A stretch of 64,000 nt of DNA from Kribbella pratensis (GCF_004365355.1 NZ_SODP01000002.1:1173838-1237837), one strand, 5' to 3'; positions 17,211-26,892 are shown, counted from the first letter of the stretch. Translations and numbers: made by a program. Notes: generated from the sequence alone by a model not told the origin.

Positions 17211-20200
17211 GTGCACGACGACCGTCAACTCATCGAGGAGCGGCTCAGGCGCGCCCTGCGGGAGCGGCTCCGCCCCGCGATCTACGGCGCGGCGGTCCCC
17301 CTGGACATCGAGGTGTGGCACGCACCTGGTGAGCCCGTGTCACCCGCCGAGGCGCTGGCGCAGACCTACGAGAAGGCCGAGATCGGCCTGCCGTGGGGTC
17401 CCGCCTGGGGCACCGCGTGGTTCAAGTTCAGCGGCCAGGTCCCGTCCGAGTGGGCCGGCAGCGAGATCGAGGCGGTCATCGACCTCGGTTTCAGCGGCGG
17501 TCCCGGCTTCTCCGCCGAGGGCCTGGTGCACACCACCTCCGGCAAGCCGCTGAAGGGCCTGCACCCGCGGCAGACCTACGCCCCGCTCTCGATCCTCGGC
17601 CCGGACGGTACGGCGGCCGCCCCCGGCGACCACATCGAGTTCTACGTCGAGGGCGCCGCGAACCCGGAGATCCCGCTCGACAACGCCTACGCGAAGGTCG
17701 ACATCGGCGCCAAGCTCGGCGACCACCCGATCTACCAGCTCGCCCGCGCCGACCTGGCCGTGTTCAACGCCGAGGTCTGGGACCTGATCCTCGACCTCGA
17801 GGCGCTCGACAGCCTGCAGAAGGAGCTGTCCGCCCAGGAGCCGCGCCGTCGCGAGATCCTGCGCGCCATCAGCCGTTCGCTGGACGCGCTCGACTACGAG
17901 AACGTCGCCGGCACCGCCGCGGACGCCCGCGCGCAGCTGACCGACGTACTGAGCCGTCCGGCCCACGCCAGCGCGCACCAGCTGTCCGCGGTCGGTCACG
18001 CGCACATCGACTCCGCCTGGCTGTGGCCGCTGCGGGAGACGCGGCGCAAGGTCGCCCGTACCGTCTCCAACGTTGCCACGCTGGCCGAGGAGTACCCGGA
18101 GCTGGTCTTCGCGTTCTCGCAGGCCCAGCAGCACGCCTGGGTGAAGGACAACTACCCGGAGGTCTGGGAGCGGCTGAAGAAGGCCGTTGCCGAGGGCACC
18201 ATCGTCCCGGTGGGCGGTATGTGGGTCGAGTCCGACACCAACCTGCCCGGCAGCGAGGCGCTGGCCCGGCAGTTCGTGCACGGCAAGCGGTTCTTCCTGG
18301 ACGAGTACGGGATCGACACCCAGGAGGTCTGGCTGCCGGACTCGTTCGGCTACACCGCGGCGCTGCCGCAGCTGGTGAAGCTGTCCGGCTCGAAGTGGTT
18401 CCTGACCCAGAAGATCTCCTGGAACAAGGAGAACAAGTTCCCGCACCACACCTTCTGGTGGGAGGGTCTCGACGGGACCCGGGTGTTCACCCACTTCCCG
18501 CCGATCGACACGTACAACTCCGACCTGTCCGGTCGCGAGCTCGCGCACGCGCAGCGGAACTTCCAGGAGAACGGCGCCGCGACCCGCTCGCTGGTCCCGT
18601 TCGGGTACGGCGACGGCGGTGGCGGCCCCACCCGTGAGTTCGTCGCGACCGCTCGCCGGGTCAAAGACCTGGAGTCCTCGCCGAAGGTGACGATCGAGTC
18701 CCCGACCGAGTTCTTCACGGCCGCCGAGGACGAGTACCGCGAGAACGCGCCGGTCTGGTCGGGTGAGCTCTACCTGGAGATCCACCGCGCGACGTACACC
18801 TCGCAGGCCAAGACCAAGCAGGGCAACCGGCGGACGGAGCACCTGCTGCGCGAGGCCGAGCTGTGGACCACGGCGGCGGTTGTCGCGGGCAAGCTCGACA
18901 CCTACCCGTACGAGGACCTGGACCGGCTGTGGAAGGTCGCGCTGCTGCACCAGTTCCACGACATCCTGCCGGGCTCGTCGATCTCGTGGGTGCACCGCGA
19001 GGCCGAGGCGACGTACGCCAAGGTGGCCGAGGAGCTGAACGCGATCATCGCCAAGGCCCAGCAGGCGCTGGCCGGCTCGGGTGACGCGCAGATCGTCTTC
19101 AACGCGGCGCCGCACGGCCGTAACGGTGTCGCCGGGCTCGGCGCGGGGATCACCACCGGCGCGGGTCAGGCCGTCACGATCGAGAACGGCGTACTGGACA
19201 ACGGCCGGATCCGGGTCACGATCGACGAGCGCGGTCTGATCACCTCGCTGTACGACGTGGAGGCGGACCGCGAGGTCATCGCACCAGGTGCCGTGGGCAA
19301 CCTTCTCCAGCTGCACGTGGACACCCCGAACCACTGGGACGCGTGGGACGTCGACTCGTTCTACAAGAACAACGTCCGCGACGTCACCGAGGTCGACAGT
19401 GTCGACTTCAGCACCGTCGAGGGTGTCGCGACCGTGGTGGTCAAGCGGTCGTTCGGCCGGTCCACGGTGACGCAGACGCTGCGGGTCCAGCCGGGCGCGA
19501 AGCGGGTCGACATCGAGACCGAGATGGACTGGCACGAGACCGAGAAGTTCCTCAAGGCGGCGTACCCGGTCGACGTGCACGCGGACCGGTCGGCGTCGGA
19601 GACGCAGTTCGGGCACATCTTCCGGCCGACCCACCAGAACACCTCGTGGGACGCGGCGAAGTTCGAGATCGCGGCGCACCGCTGGGTGCACGTCGGCGAG
19701 CCCGGGTACGGCGTTGCCGTGGTCAACGACTCGACGTACGGCCACGACATCAACCGGACCGCGCGCGAGGACAGCGGTACGACGACCACGATCCGGACGT
19801 CGCTGATCCGCGCGCCGCGCTTCCCCGACCCGAAGACCGACCAGGGCGTGCACACCGTGAACCACGCCCTCGTCGTCGGCGCGGGGATCCCGGAGGCGAT
19901 CGAGGAGGGGTACGCGATCAACCTCCCCGAGCGCGTCGTCACCGGCGCCGACGGCGTCGCGCCGATCGTTGCCCTGGACAACGACAACGTCATCGTCGAG
20001 GCCGTCAAGCTCGCCGACGACAAGTCGGGCGACGTCGTCGTCCGGCTGTACGAGTCCACCGGCGGCCGGTCCCGGGCCACCATCACCCCGTCCTTCCAGG
20101 CGGCATCGGCGACCGAGGTCGACCTCCTCGAACGCCATCTCGCCGACCGCGAGCTGACGGACAACGGGGTCTCCCTGGACCTCCGCCCCTTCCAGATCCT

Positions 20201-20225
20201 GACGCTGCGCTTCAAGCGTTCCTGA
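17211..20225 (+). CDS. Alpha-mannosidase, glycoside hydrolase family 38
   Basis: 1004-residue cytosolic enzyme (no signal peptide) that hydrolyses alpha-mannosides. The N-terminal accessory domain reaches to about residue 250. The GH38 catalytic domain has zinc ligands in GHAHIDSAWLWP (His265, Asp267) and the nucleophile in WLPDSFGY (Asp377). The helical mid domain lies near 500-600 (HQFHDILPGSS) and is followed by the large beta C-terminal domain. GTG start with CCGGAGG eight bases upstream. Probably used for turnover of mannose-containing glycans; stands alone. Confidence 0.93.
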   Translation: MHDDRQLIEERLRRALRERLRPAIYGAAVPLDIEVWHAPGEPVSPAEALAQTYEKAEIGLPWGPAWGTAWFKFSGQVPSEWAGSEIEAVIDLGFSGGPGFSAEGLVHTTSGKPLKGLHPRQTYAPLSILGPDGTAAAPGDHIEFYVEGAANPEIPLDNAYAKVDIGAKLGDHPIYQLARADLAVFNAEVWDLILDLEALDSLQKELSAQEPRRREILRAISRSLDALDYENVAGTAADARAQLTDVLSRPAHASAHQLSAVGHAHIDSAWLWPLRETRRKVARTVSNVATLAEEYPELVFAFSQAQQHAWVKDNYPEVWERLKKAVAEGTIVPVGGMWVESDTNLPGSEALARQFVHGKRFFLDEYGIDTQEVWLPDSFGYTAALPQLVKLSGSKWFLTQKISWNKENKFPHHTFWWEGLDGTRVFTHFPPIDTYNSDLSGRELAHAQRNFQENGAATRSLVPFGYGDGGGGPTREFVATARRVKDLESSPKVTIESPTEFFTAAEDEYRENAPVWSGELYLEIHRATYTSQAKTKQGNRRTEHLLREAELWTTAAVVAGKLDTYPYEDLDRLWKVALLHQFHDILPGSSISWVHREAEATYAKVAEELNAIIAKAQQALAGSGDAQIVFNAAPHGRNGVAGLGAGITTGAGQAVTIENGVLDNGRIRVTIDERGLITSLYDVEADREVIAPGAVGNLLQLHVDTPNHWDAWDVDSFYKNNVRDVTEVDSVDFSTVEGVATVVVKRSFGRSTVTQTLRVQPGAKRVDIETEMDWHETEKFLKAAYPVDVHADRSASETQFGHIFRPTHQNTSWDAAKFEIAAHRWVHVGEPGYGVAVVNDSTYGHDINRTAREDSGTTTTIRTSLIRAPRFPDPKTDQGVHTVNHALVVGAGIPEAIEEGYAINLPERVVTGADGVAPIVALDNDNVIVEAVKLADDKSGDVVVRLYESTGGRSRATITPSFQAASATEVDLLERHLADRELTDNGVSLDLRPFQILTLRFKRS

Positions 20226-20257
20226 TCCCCCCACCCCGGGAGCCCTCCCTCCCCAAC

Positions 20258-20294
20258 CCGCGCCCGGCCCCGCTCAGCGGAGCCGGGCGCGGGT
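20258..20294 (+). terminator. Hairpin after the alpha-mannosidase gene
   Basis: Perfect 12-bp stem CCCGCGCCCGGC/GCCGGGCGCGGG with a 13-base loop; a weak T-rich tail (TAGTTGTAG) follows. Confidence 0.65.
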
Positions 20295-20365
20295 AGTTGT
20301 AGCGAGTTGTAGCGGATCGGCGCAGCCCTTGGTGCGTTCGATGCCCGGCGTTCACCCGCCTGACG

Positions 20366-20371
20366 TAGCGT
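20366..20371 (+). promoter_or_regulatory. -10 element of the P450 gene
   Basis: TAGCGT six bases before the ATG at 20378, consistent with leaderless initiation. Confidence 0.45.
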
Positions 20372-20377
20372 GAAGGT

Positions 20378-21703
20378 ATGGCTCCGACACCCTTGCTCGG
20401 TTCCCGGACTCTCGACCGGCAGACGGCCCGCACGCTGCCGCCGGGCCCGAAGCTCCCGACGCTCGTCCAGACCGTGCTGTTCGCGAGTCACCGCCGGACG
20501 TTCTTCCCGCGGATGCGGGACAAGTACGGCGACGTGTTCACGATCCGCCTGGTGCCGTCGAGCCGGGTCTGCGTCGTCCTGAGCCGGCCGGACCACATCC
20601 GCGAGGTGTTCGGCAGCCCGCCCGCGGTGATGCACGCCGGCGAGGGCAACACGGTGCTCGAGCCGATCATGGGTTCGCACTCGTTGTTGCTGCTCGACGA
20701 CGAGGACCACGTCCGGATGCGCAAGCAGCTGATGCCGGCGTTCTCCGGCGCGGCACTGCGCGGGTACGCCGGGATGGTGCTGGAGCTCGCCCGGGCCGAG
20801 GTCGCGAAATGGCCGGTGGGCAAGCCGTTCAAGGTGCACCAGCGGATGCGGAACCTGACGCTCGAGATCATCCTGCAGGTGATCTTCGGCGTGACCGACA
20901 TCGACCGGCTGAACACCCTCCGCCCGCTGATGGACAAGATCGTCTCGGTCTCGCCGGTGATCATGCTCGGCGGCTTCTACCCGCCGCTGCTCCGGATCCG
21001 GCCGTGGAAGACGTACCTCGACACCCAGCGCAAGGTCGACGAGATCCTGTACGACGAGATCGCCAAGCGCCGCGAGACGTTCGCCGGACGCAACGACGTA
21101 CTCTCGCGACTGCTTGCTGCGGGCAACTGGTCCGACGTCGAGCTGCGGGATCAGCTGGTGACGTTGCTGCTGGCCGGCCACGAGACGACGGCGACCGCGA
21201 TGGCCTGGGCGTTCCACGAGCTGGCGCGCCGGCCGGAGGACCTCGCATTCGGGCAGCGGGCCGCGGATGCCGGCGCGGACGACGAGCTGGAGGCGATGGT
21301 CAAGGAGGCCCTGCGGGTGCATCCCGTGGTGTATCAGGTCGGCCGCCGCCTCACCGAGACGACCGACATCGCCGGCTACCGCCTGCCCCGCGGTACGACG
21401 ATCATGGCCGCGATCGGGCTGGTCCACCGGGACGCGGAGCACTTTCCGATGCCGGAGGAGTTCCGCCCGCAGCGGTTCCTGTCCGACGACCCGCCGGCGC
21501 CCGGGACCTGGATGCCTTTCGGAGGTGGCGCCCGGCGCTGCATCGGCGCCGGCTTCTCGCTGATGGAGGGCACCGAGATCCTCCGGGCAGCCCTCAGCGC
21601 CTACAACTTCCAGGCCCCGCACCCGAAGCCCGAGCCGCCCCAGGCGAAGAACGTCACCCTCGTCCCGCGCCACGGCTCCGTCGTCAGCGTCACCCGGCGC
21701 TAG
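20378..21703 (+). CDS. Cytochrome P450
   Basis: 441-residue soluble P450 resembling CYP102/CYP110/CYP138-like class enzymes with an N-terminal proline-rich LPPGPK. The I-helix AGHETT is at 266-271, ExxR (EALR) near 305, and the heme-binding FGGGARRCIGAGF has the thiolate Cys388. There is no fused reductase and no ferredoxin or reductase gene in the window, so electrons must come from elsewhere. Substrate unknown; fatty acids or xenobiotics are typical of the branch. Confidence 0.92.
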   Translation: MAPTPLLGSRTLDRQTARTLPPGPKLPTLVQTVLFASHRRTFFPRMRDKYGDVFTIRLVPSSRVCVVLSRPDHIREVFGSPPAVMHAGEGNTVLEPIMGSHSLLLLDDEDHVRMRKQLMPAFSGAALRGYAGMVLELARAEVAKWPVGKPFKVHQRMRNLTLEIILQVIFGVTDIDRLNTLRPLMDKIVSVSPVIMLGGFYPPLLRIRPWKTYLDTQRKVDEILYDEIAKRRETFAGRNDVLSRLLAAGNWSDVELRDQLVTLLLAGHETTATAMAWAFHELARRPEDLAFGQRAADAGADDELEAMVKEALRVHPVVYQVGRRLTETTDIAGYRLPRGTTIMAAIGLVHRDAEHFPMPEEFRPQRFLSDDPPAPGTWMPFGGGARRCIGAGFSLMEGTEILRAALSAYNFQAPHPKPEPPQAKNVTLVPRHGSVVSVTRR

Positions 21704-21709
21704 CTCACT

Positions 21710-21765
21710 GGCGGGTTATGTCGTCGGTAGCGCGAAGTACGACGTCATCGATGACATAACCCGCC
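21710..21765. terminator. Bidirectional hairpin between P450 and DUF5709 genes
   Basis: Perfect 13-bp inverted repeat GGCGGGTTATGTC/GACATAACCCGCC (21710-21722, 21753-21765) enclosing a smaller GTCGT/ACGAC stem, exactly filling the 77-bp convergent spacer. No T tract, so it may act as a blunt hairpin or 3' end protector for both mRNAs. Confidence 0.65.
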
Positions 21766-21780
21766 GGCGGCGCTCCTGCG

Positions 21781-22284
21781 TCAGTCCTCGGGGTCGCCGA
21801 CGTCGCCGAGGTCGACGTCGTCGTAGCTCTCGAGGTCTTCCTCGTCGTCGTCCTCGAGCTCGAAGTTGTCCTCGTCGTCGACGAGGTGGACGGCCGCCTC
21901 TTCGGCTCCGGCCGCGGCGCCGTCGATGCCGACGTCCTCGGCGAACAGTTCGTCGTCGTCATCACCGTGCGCGCCCTCGTCGGGCGCGACCAGGCGCCCG
22001 GACCGGACCACGCCGACCTCGGGGCCGCCGACGTCCTCGCCGTCCTCGGCGTACGGATCGGTGTCCGGGATCTCCTGGGCGATCCGCTGGTCCAGGGTCT
22101 CTCCCTGCACCGCCTCGTCGGCCGTGGTGCCGAATCCTTCGCCCGCGGACCACTTCTCCGGAGGCGAGTACCCCTCGTCAAGCAGATCGTCGACGCCCCG
22201 GTCGTTCAGGGTGTCCTCGGCCTGCAGCTGATCCTCGTCGTCCACGGAGTAGCTGCCGTAATCCTCACGGCTGTCGTCGCTCAT
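21781..22284 (-). CDS. DUF5709 domain protein, very acidic
   Basis: 167-residue soluble protein, rich in Asp/Glu. The first 90 residues (DTLNDRGVDDLLDEGYSPPE, TLDQRIAQEIPD, RLVAPDEGA) match the actinobacterial DUF5709 module; the tail is nearly all Asp, Glu and spacer residues. Function unknown. Divergent from the FUSC gene with 48 bp between. Confidence 0.8.
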   Translation of the reverse strand: MSDDSREDYGSYSVDDEDQLQAEDTLNDRGVDDLLDEGYSPPEKWSAGEGFGTTADEAVQGETLDQRIAQEIPDTDPYAEDGEDVGGPEVGVVRSGRLVAPDEGAHGDDDDELFAEDVGIDGAAAGAEEAAVHLVDDEDNFELEDDDEEDLESYDDVDLGDVGDPED

Positions 22285-22332
22285 GGGGCAACCTTGGCGC
22301 GTCGCAGGCACTGGAATCAAGCTCGACGCAGA

Positions 22333-23496
22333 ATGGGGCAGGTGGATCCGGTCAGGCTGACGTTGGACCAGTTGCGGGAACTGCGCGACGACATCGCGCC
22401 GCAAGCGGCCCAGCGGTCGCGTGCCTCGATCCGCCGTCGGGTCGAACGCTGGCGCAGCCGGGCCTTCTTCATCGCCCAGTGTGCCCTCGCCGCCGGGGTC
22501 GCCTGGGCGCTCGGCCGGTACGTCGTCGGCCACAAACAACCGTTCTTCGCGCCGGTCGCCGCGATGGTCTGCCTCGGCTTCAGCTACGGTCAGCGACTCC
22601 GCCGGGTGGCCGAGGTCATGGTCGGCGTGGCGGTCGGTGTCGGTGTCGGTGACCTGTTCGTCCACGTCTTCGGCACCGGGATCCCCCAGATCATCTTCGT
22701 GATCGCGCTGGCGATGAGCGTCGCCGTGTTGCTCGGCGCCGGCACGCTGATGACCACCCAAGCCGGTGTCCAGGCCGCGATCGTCACCACTCTGCTGCCC
22801 AACCCGGGGGCGGGCTTCAGCCGCTGGCTCGACGCGGTCCTCGGCGGGCTCGTCGCGCTGGCCGCGGCCACGATCGCCCCGGCCGCCGCGATCAGGCGTC
22901 CGCGGCAGCAAGCTTCCGCCGTACTGAATGAGCTGGCCGAGATCCTGATCGAGACCGCGGACGGCCTCCGCTCCCGCGACGAGGAAGCGCTCACCGATGC
23001 GCTCCGGCGCGCCCGGTCGAGCGAGTCCCGGCTCGACGAATTGCGCAGCGCCGCCGACGAGGGTGTCGCGGTCGTCCGGCTGTCGCCGTTCCGCCGCAGG
23101 CACCGCGGGCGGGTCCAGGAGATCGCTGATCTCGTCGTACCGCTGGATCGCGCGATCCGGAACATCCGTGTCCTGGTCCGGCGCTGCGCGGTGTCGGTGT
23201 GGCGGGACGAGGCGATGCCCGCGGAGTACCCGATGCTGCTCGAGCGCCTCGCCGACGGCACACGCCTGATCGCCGAATCCCTGTTCGAGCCGGCCGCCGA
23301 GGTCGCCGCACACCGCGTGCTGGGCGAGCTCGGGCGGCGTACTGCGGAGTTGCCCCTGCCGACCGGCCTGTCCGCGGTCGTCGTCCTGGGCCAGCTCCGG
23401 TCCACGATCGTCGACCTGCTCGAGCTGACCGGCACGTCGTACGACGACGCCCGGAAACTCGTCCCGCTGCGGCTGGACGGGCTCGACGAGAAGTAG
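22333..23496 (+). CDS. FUSC family inner-membrane protein
   Basis: 387-residue protein with six hydrophobic helices in the first half (residues about 40-185), then a long cytosolic helical part. Motif QPFFAPVAAMVCLGFSYGQR plus the helix pair ending MTTQAGVQAAIV is typical of fusaric-acid-resistance-like (FUSC, aromatic acid exporter) half-transporters. Substrate unknown. Starts ATG 22333; GTG at 22342 is possible. Confidence 0.8.
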   Translation: MGQVDPVRLTLDQLRELRDDIAPQAAQRSRASIRRRVERWRSRAFFIAQCALAAGVAWALGRYVVGHKQPFFAPVAAMVCLGFSYGQRLRRVAEVMVGVAVGVGVGDLFVHVFGTGIPQIIFVIALAMSVAVLLGAGTLMTTQAGVQAAIVTTLLPNPGAGFSRWLDAVLGGLVALAAATIAPAAAIRRPRQQASAVLNELAEILIETADGLRSRDEEALTDALRRARSSESRLDELRSAADEGVAVVRLSPFRRRHRGRVQEIADLVVPLDRAIRNIRVLVRRCAVSVWRDEAMPAEYPMLLERLADGTRLIAESLFEPAAEVAAHRVLGELGRRTAELPLPTGLSAVVVLGQLRSTIVDLLELTGTSYDDARKLVPLRLDGLDEK

Positions 23497-23555
23497 TGGT
23501 TCAGGTCACATCGGAAATTCCCGTCATACCTGCGCACCGGCCGCGTCTCACTGGC

Positions 23556-23675
23556 ATGACGATCCACCGACTGATGACCACGATGGCCAACGAGCAGGTC
23601 CGTGAGCTCGAGGACCTGCTGGCGGTCGACCACCAGACCACTGACGACCGGAGCGACGCCGCCGCCGAGCAGTAA
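23556..23675 (+). CDS. Small hypothetical protein, 39 residues
   Basis: Short open frame MTIHRLMTTMANEQVRELED... with no membrane segment; acidic and polar. No clear ribosome-binding site. It is retained because it sits alone in a 445-bp gap and has normal codon bias, but may be spurious. Confidence 0.3.
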   Translation: MTIHRLMTTMANEQVRELEDLLAVDHQTTDDRSDAAAEQ

Positions 23676-23822
23676 GGCGCGAACCGGACGAACGGATCCC
23701 GGCGGCGCGCCGCACGGTCCTGCCCACCGAGCTGGACCGCACGGAAGTCGCACCAACGCAGAGGCGCCCAGTGCGAGGCGCCGCCGGATCCGTTACCGGT
23801 GCACCGCCACAGAGGTGCACCC

Positions 23823-23889
23823 AAAACCACCCGCCGACCTTCCTGACGCCGCTTGCGCGAGGCTCAGGCCGGTCCGGCGGGTGGTTTTT
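23823..23889. terminator. Bidirectional terminator
   Basis: AAAACCACCCGCCG (23823-23836) pairs with CGGCGGGTGGTTTTT (23875-23889). The A tract on the left and T tract on the right allow termination on both strands, serving the FUSC side and the OsmC gene. The remaining spacer (23676-23822) shows no other signal. Confidence 0.8.
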
Positions 23890-23941
23890 GTCTGAAGGAA
23901 ATGAAGGAAGGAAAGATGCCCTCGCTTCGCTCGGGGTGAGG

Positions 23942-24382
23942 TTACGCGACGGTGATTTCGGTGGTTACCGAGTTTGCGATGAAGCATTCCTGGTGGGACA
24001 GGTGGTGGATCTTGTCGATCGTCTCCGCGTCCGGCTCGGGGCCGTTCCAGACGATCTTCGGGTGCAGGGTTACCTGCGTGATCGCGAGCCGGCCCGCGGC
24101 GTTCGGCGCCATCACGCCGACGGCGTGGTCGTCGTACGCGTCCACCACCAGGCGCTTCCGGGCCGCGATCGACAGGAAGGTGAGCATGTGGCAGGACGAC
24201 AGCGCCGCCACGAATGCCTCCTCCGGGTCGACCGGGCCCGGGTTACCCAGGTACTTCGGGTTCGCCGAGCCGGGCACCGTGATGCCGCCGTCGAAGCGCC
24301 ACTCGTGGTCGCGGTTGTAGCTGTCGTAGGCAAAGTCGTACTCACCACGGCTCCAACTCACATCGACCACGTGCTCCGACAT
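23942..24382 (-). CDS. OsmC family peroxiredoxin-like protein
   Basis: 146-residue OsmC/Ohr-fold protein. The two catalytic cysteines are present: Cys64 in AALSSCHMLTF and Cys133 in HLSHQECFIANS. Expected to reduce organic hydroperoxides as a homodimer. Start ATG 24382; the phospholipase-like gene ends seven bases upstream, so the two may be one transcript. Confidence 0.9.
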   Translation of the reverse strand: MSEHVVDVSWSRGEYDFAYDSYNRDHEWRFDGGITVPGSANPKYLGNPGPVDPEEAFVAALSSCHMLTFLSIAARKRLVVDAYDDHAVGVMAPNAAGRLAITQVTLHPKIVWNGPEPDAETIDKIHHLSHQECFIANSVTTEITVA

Positions 24383-24389
24383 GTTCAGC

Positions 24390-25535
24390 TCACCCTTCCG
24401 AGACGGCCGTCTTCGCGGTTGCGGTGACGGGATTGCATCGTACGGGAGTGTGCCCCGGCAGCTTCGCGACGAAGTCGCTGTCGTAGCGAGCAGCCATACC
24501 GGCGACCGGGAAGTCCGTGGTCACCCACTGTGCGCCGCTGTCGAGGGCGATCCCGAGCCGCGTGTAGTCCTTGTCGCGGATCGTCGCCATCGGCTCGTCG
24601 GACCGCGTCCGCACGAGGTAGCCCTTGCGAACCAGCCGCTGGATCTCAGCCTGGCCCGTACCGCGCGGGTCGTTCACCTCGGTCACCGCTGCGTCGGGCG
24701 CACCCTCCGGTCCGCGCGTGAAGACCGCCCGGCCCTCCAGGTTCGGCTTGCCGGCGGTGTAGGTGTCGCGGATCGCGCCCGGTCCGCCGTTGTCGAAGTA
24801 GAACATCACCTGGCCGCGGACATCCTTCAGCTTCGGCCAGCCCTTGGTCAGCACGGACTGCTCGAGTGTCAGGCCGGGCTTGCGTACGTCGTCCGGCGTG
24901 AGGATCTCGTTCTGCGTGAACACCGAGCGGATCTCGGTGTCGACGCTGTCCAGGTTGCCGGCGTCCCACGGCGGCGCGACGACGCCGCCGGCCGCGACCA
25001 CGTTCGGGTCGGACTGCTTCAGTTCGAGATTGATCGCGATCGGCACGTGGCTAGGGTGCGCGTCGGACCAGGTCTTCACCTGCTGCAGGCACAGCACGAA
25101 CGTGTCGCAGTTGGTGTTGTAGTCGAAGTCGGGGATGTGCATGACCTTGATCCCGGGCTTGGCCATCGCCGGATCGGTCAGCGGACCCTGGCCGGTCAGT
25201 TTCCGGATCAGCGGATACGTGTACAGGCCGCCCTGCGGATCCGGGAACAGGTCGAGCTCGAGCGAGCGAACGTTCTGGTCCTCCAACTGCTGGGAGATCG
25301 GAGCGTGCGAGTACCAGAGGTCGACCGAGCCGGCGTTCTGCTGCTGCTGGACCTTCTGCTCGTTCGGGCTGAGCTCCCGGTGGTACGAGTTGTGCGAGCC
25401 GACCACCTGCATCTGGTTCAGCCGCAGGCCGTCGCCGCCGTGTGAGTCGTGTTTGGTGACCGCCGTACCGGCGACCCCGGATGCGGCGAGTGCCACCGAA
25501 GCCAGGCCGGCCACCGCGGTTCTGCTGATGCGCAT
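24390..25535 (-). CDS. Secreted Ca2+-dependent phosphoinositide phospholipase C-like protein
   Basis: 381-residue exported protein with a Sec signal (VAGLASVALAASGVAGTA). The TIM-barrel phosphodiesterase features are MQVVGSHNSYHRELSP (His48, general acid/base), SLELDLFPDPQGG (metal-ligand acids), MHIPDFDYNTNCDTF and a Ca2+-type loop. This matches the bacterial Ca2+-dependent PI-PLC family, which cleaves glycerophospho-head groups. Extracellular. Divergent from a TetR gene with 83 bp between. Confidence 0.82.
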   Translation of the reverse strand: MRISRTAVAGLASVALAASGVAGTAVTKHDSHGGDGLRLNQMQVVGSHNSYHRELSPNEQKVQQQQNAGSVDLWYSHAPISQQLEDQNVRSLELDLFPDPQGGLYTYPLIRKLTGQGPLTDPAMAKPGIKVMHIPDFDYNTNCDTFVLCLQQVKTWSDAHPSHVPIAINLELKQSDPNVVAAGGVVAPPWDAGNLDSVDTEIRSVFTQNEILTPDDVRKPGLTLEQSVLTKGWPKLKDVRGQVMFYFDNGGPGAIRDTYTAGKPNLEGRAVFTRGPEGAPDAAVTEVNDPRGTGQAEIQRLVRKGYLVRTRSDEPMATIRDKDYTRLGIALDSGAQWVTTDFPVAGMAARYDSDFVAKLPGHTPVRCNPVTATAKTAVSEG

Positions 25536-25618
25536 GCGAAAACGTCCCCTCCGTCGACTGCGATTGAGGGCAATCTGTCACAGGAAGGTGGCAACGTTGT
25601 CCCCCCGGACGATGGACA

Positions 25619-26245
25619 ATGAGCGACATGGTGACTTCGGGGGCGTATCCGCTCCGCCGGACGCCGACCCAGGACCGGGCCAGCCGGCAGGTCGAGCGGA
25701 TCCTGGACGCGGCCTGCGCCGAGGTGGTCGAGCGCGGGTACGACGCGGCGTCGACGAGCGGGATCGCGAAACGGGCCGAGATCGCGGTCGGCAGCGTGTA
25801 CCGGTACTTCCCGGACAAGCGCAGCCTGATCCAGGCGATCGAGCGCCGGAACCAGGCACGCTACACCGAGGCGGTCAGCGAGCGGCTGGCCGACGTGTCG
25901 AGCTGGCGGGCGGCGGTCGACGTCACGCTGGACACGTTCCGGGAGATGCACCGGACCGATCCGGGGTTCAAGGCGGTCGTGCTCAGCGGCCTCGGCGATC
26001 CGGAGCTGGAGTCGAAGCCGGGCGAGTTCGACGATCAGCACGCCGCTGAGTTCGCGGAGCTGCTCGCGGCGCGGTTCGGCGCGCGGGATTCGCGGGACTT
26101 CCGCCTGGCCGTCACCCTCAGCATCGCGATGGGCGAGTCGCTGGCTCATCTGGCGGATCGGCTGTCCGCGGACGAGGCGGAGTACGTGCTGGATCAGGGT
26201 CGGCCGGTGCTGTACAACCTGCTCGCCCCTCATCTCCCTGCTTGA
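25619..26245 (+). CDS. TetR family transcriptional regulator
   Basis: 208-residue repressor with HTH RILDAACAEVVERGYDAAS and IAKRAEIAVGSVYRYFPDKR, followed by a helical ligand domain. A plausible regulator of the divergent phospholipase-like gene. The stop codon lies inside the terminator stem that follows. Confidence 0.9.
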   Translation: MSDMVTSGAYPLRRTPTQDRASRQVERILDAACAEVVERGYDAASTSGIAKRAEIAVGSVYRYFPDKRSLIQAIERRNQARYTEAVSERLADVSSWRAAVDVTLDTFREMHRTDPGFKAVVLSGLGDPELESKPGEFDDQHAAEFAELLAARFGARDSRDFRLAVTLSIAMGESLAHLADRLSADEAEYVLDQGRPVLYNLLAPHLPA

Positions 26246-26265
26246 GCCGGTAGCGGCTCAAGCAG
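26238..26265. terminator. Terminator overlapping the TetR stop codon
   Basis: Perfect 11-bp inverted repeat CTGCTTGAGCC/GGCTCAAGCAG (26238-26248, 26255-26265), loop GGTAGC, followed by GTTGTTCT. The TGA stop (26243-26245) is within the left arm. Confidence 0.75.
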
Positions 26266-26295
26266 GTTGTTCTGGCCGGCGGTGCGGCCGGCGAC

Positions 26296-26697
26296 TTACG
26301 GCTGCGGTACCGCGGCCGCGTACGGGCCGAGGGTCGGCCAGTGGCTGACCCGGCCGGCCAGGCGGGCCCGGCGGGGGGTCCGGACGTCGTACGCGACGAT
26401 CACCCGGTCACCCTTGGCGTAAGTAATCCTGCTCCCGACCGGGAACTTGCGGCCGACCTCGTACGGTCCCTCGCCCCGGCGGGTGTAGTACTCGACGATG
26501 ACCTCGGTGTAGACCGCCGGGGCACCGCTCTCCAGTTGGCCGCGGACCGGGCCACGCACCCGGATCACCCGTCCCGCGGTCTTCTCCTCCGTACGGCTGG
26601 GCTCGCTCCGCCGGATTCCGGCCAGAACGTCGGTCACGATGAAGGCTGCAACCACCAGCACCAGGCCGAACCCACCTAGTACAACGATCGTCAACAT
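26296..26697 (-). CDS. DUF3592-like single-pass membrane protein
   Basis: 133 residues: one N-terminal TM helix (MLTIVVLGGFGLVLVVAAFIV) and a cytosolic or external beta-rich domain (AGRVIRVRGPVRGQLE ... VYTEVIVEYYTRRGEG ... GSRITYAKGDRVIVAYD), the pattern of DUF3592 proteins. The start at 26697 follows GGGGGTG; the longer open frame upstream is low complexity. Role unknown. The 26698-26892 gap holds no other coding signal. Confidence 0.65.
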   Translation of the reverse strand: MLTIVVLGGFGLVLVVAAFIVTDVLAGIRRSEPSRTEEKTAGRVIRVRGPVRGQLESGAPAVYTEVIVEYYTRRGEGPYEVGRKFPVGSRITYAKGDRVIVAYDVRTPRRARLAGRVSHWPTLGPYAAAVPQP

Positions 26698-26892
26698 GGC
26701 ACTCACCCCCGACGCGCCGCCCGCGAGCGACGCGGTCGTTGTTGTCGTTCCTGCCTCGTGCGGCCCTTGCCGCACACCGGTGAGACGCCACCGGATTCCA
26801 CTCGGTTCCAGGTAAAGACAAATTCTTTTCTACAGCATCATGGTAGAGCCCGGTGGAGCGGTGGAGCTAGAGGTAGAGTTGACCTGAAGTTG

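Noticed and set aside
17340..20234. A 964-codon open frame antisense to the alpha-mannosidase gene
   Set aside because: Composition-driven: rich in Arg/Gly/Val/Asp with no motif, while the sense strand encodes a clear GH38 enzyme.
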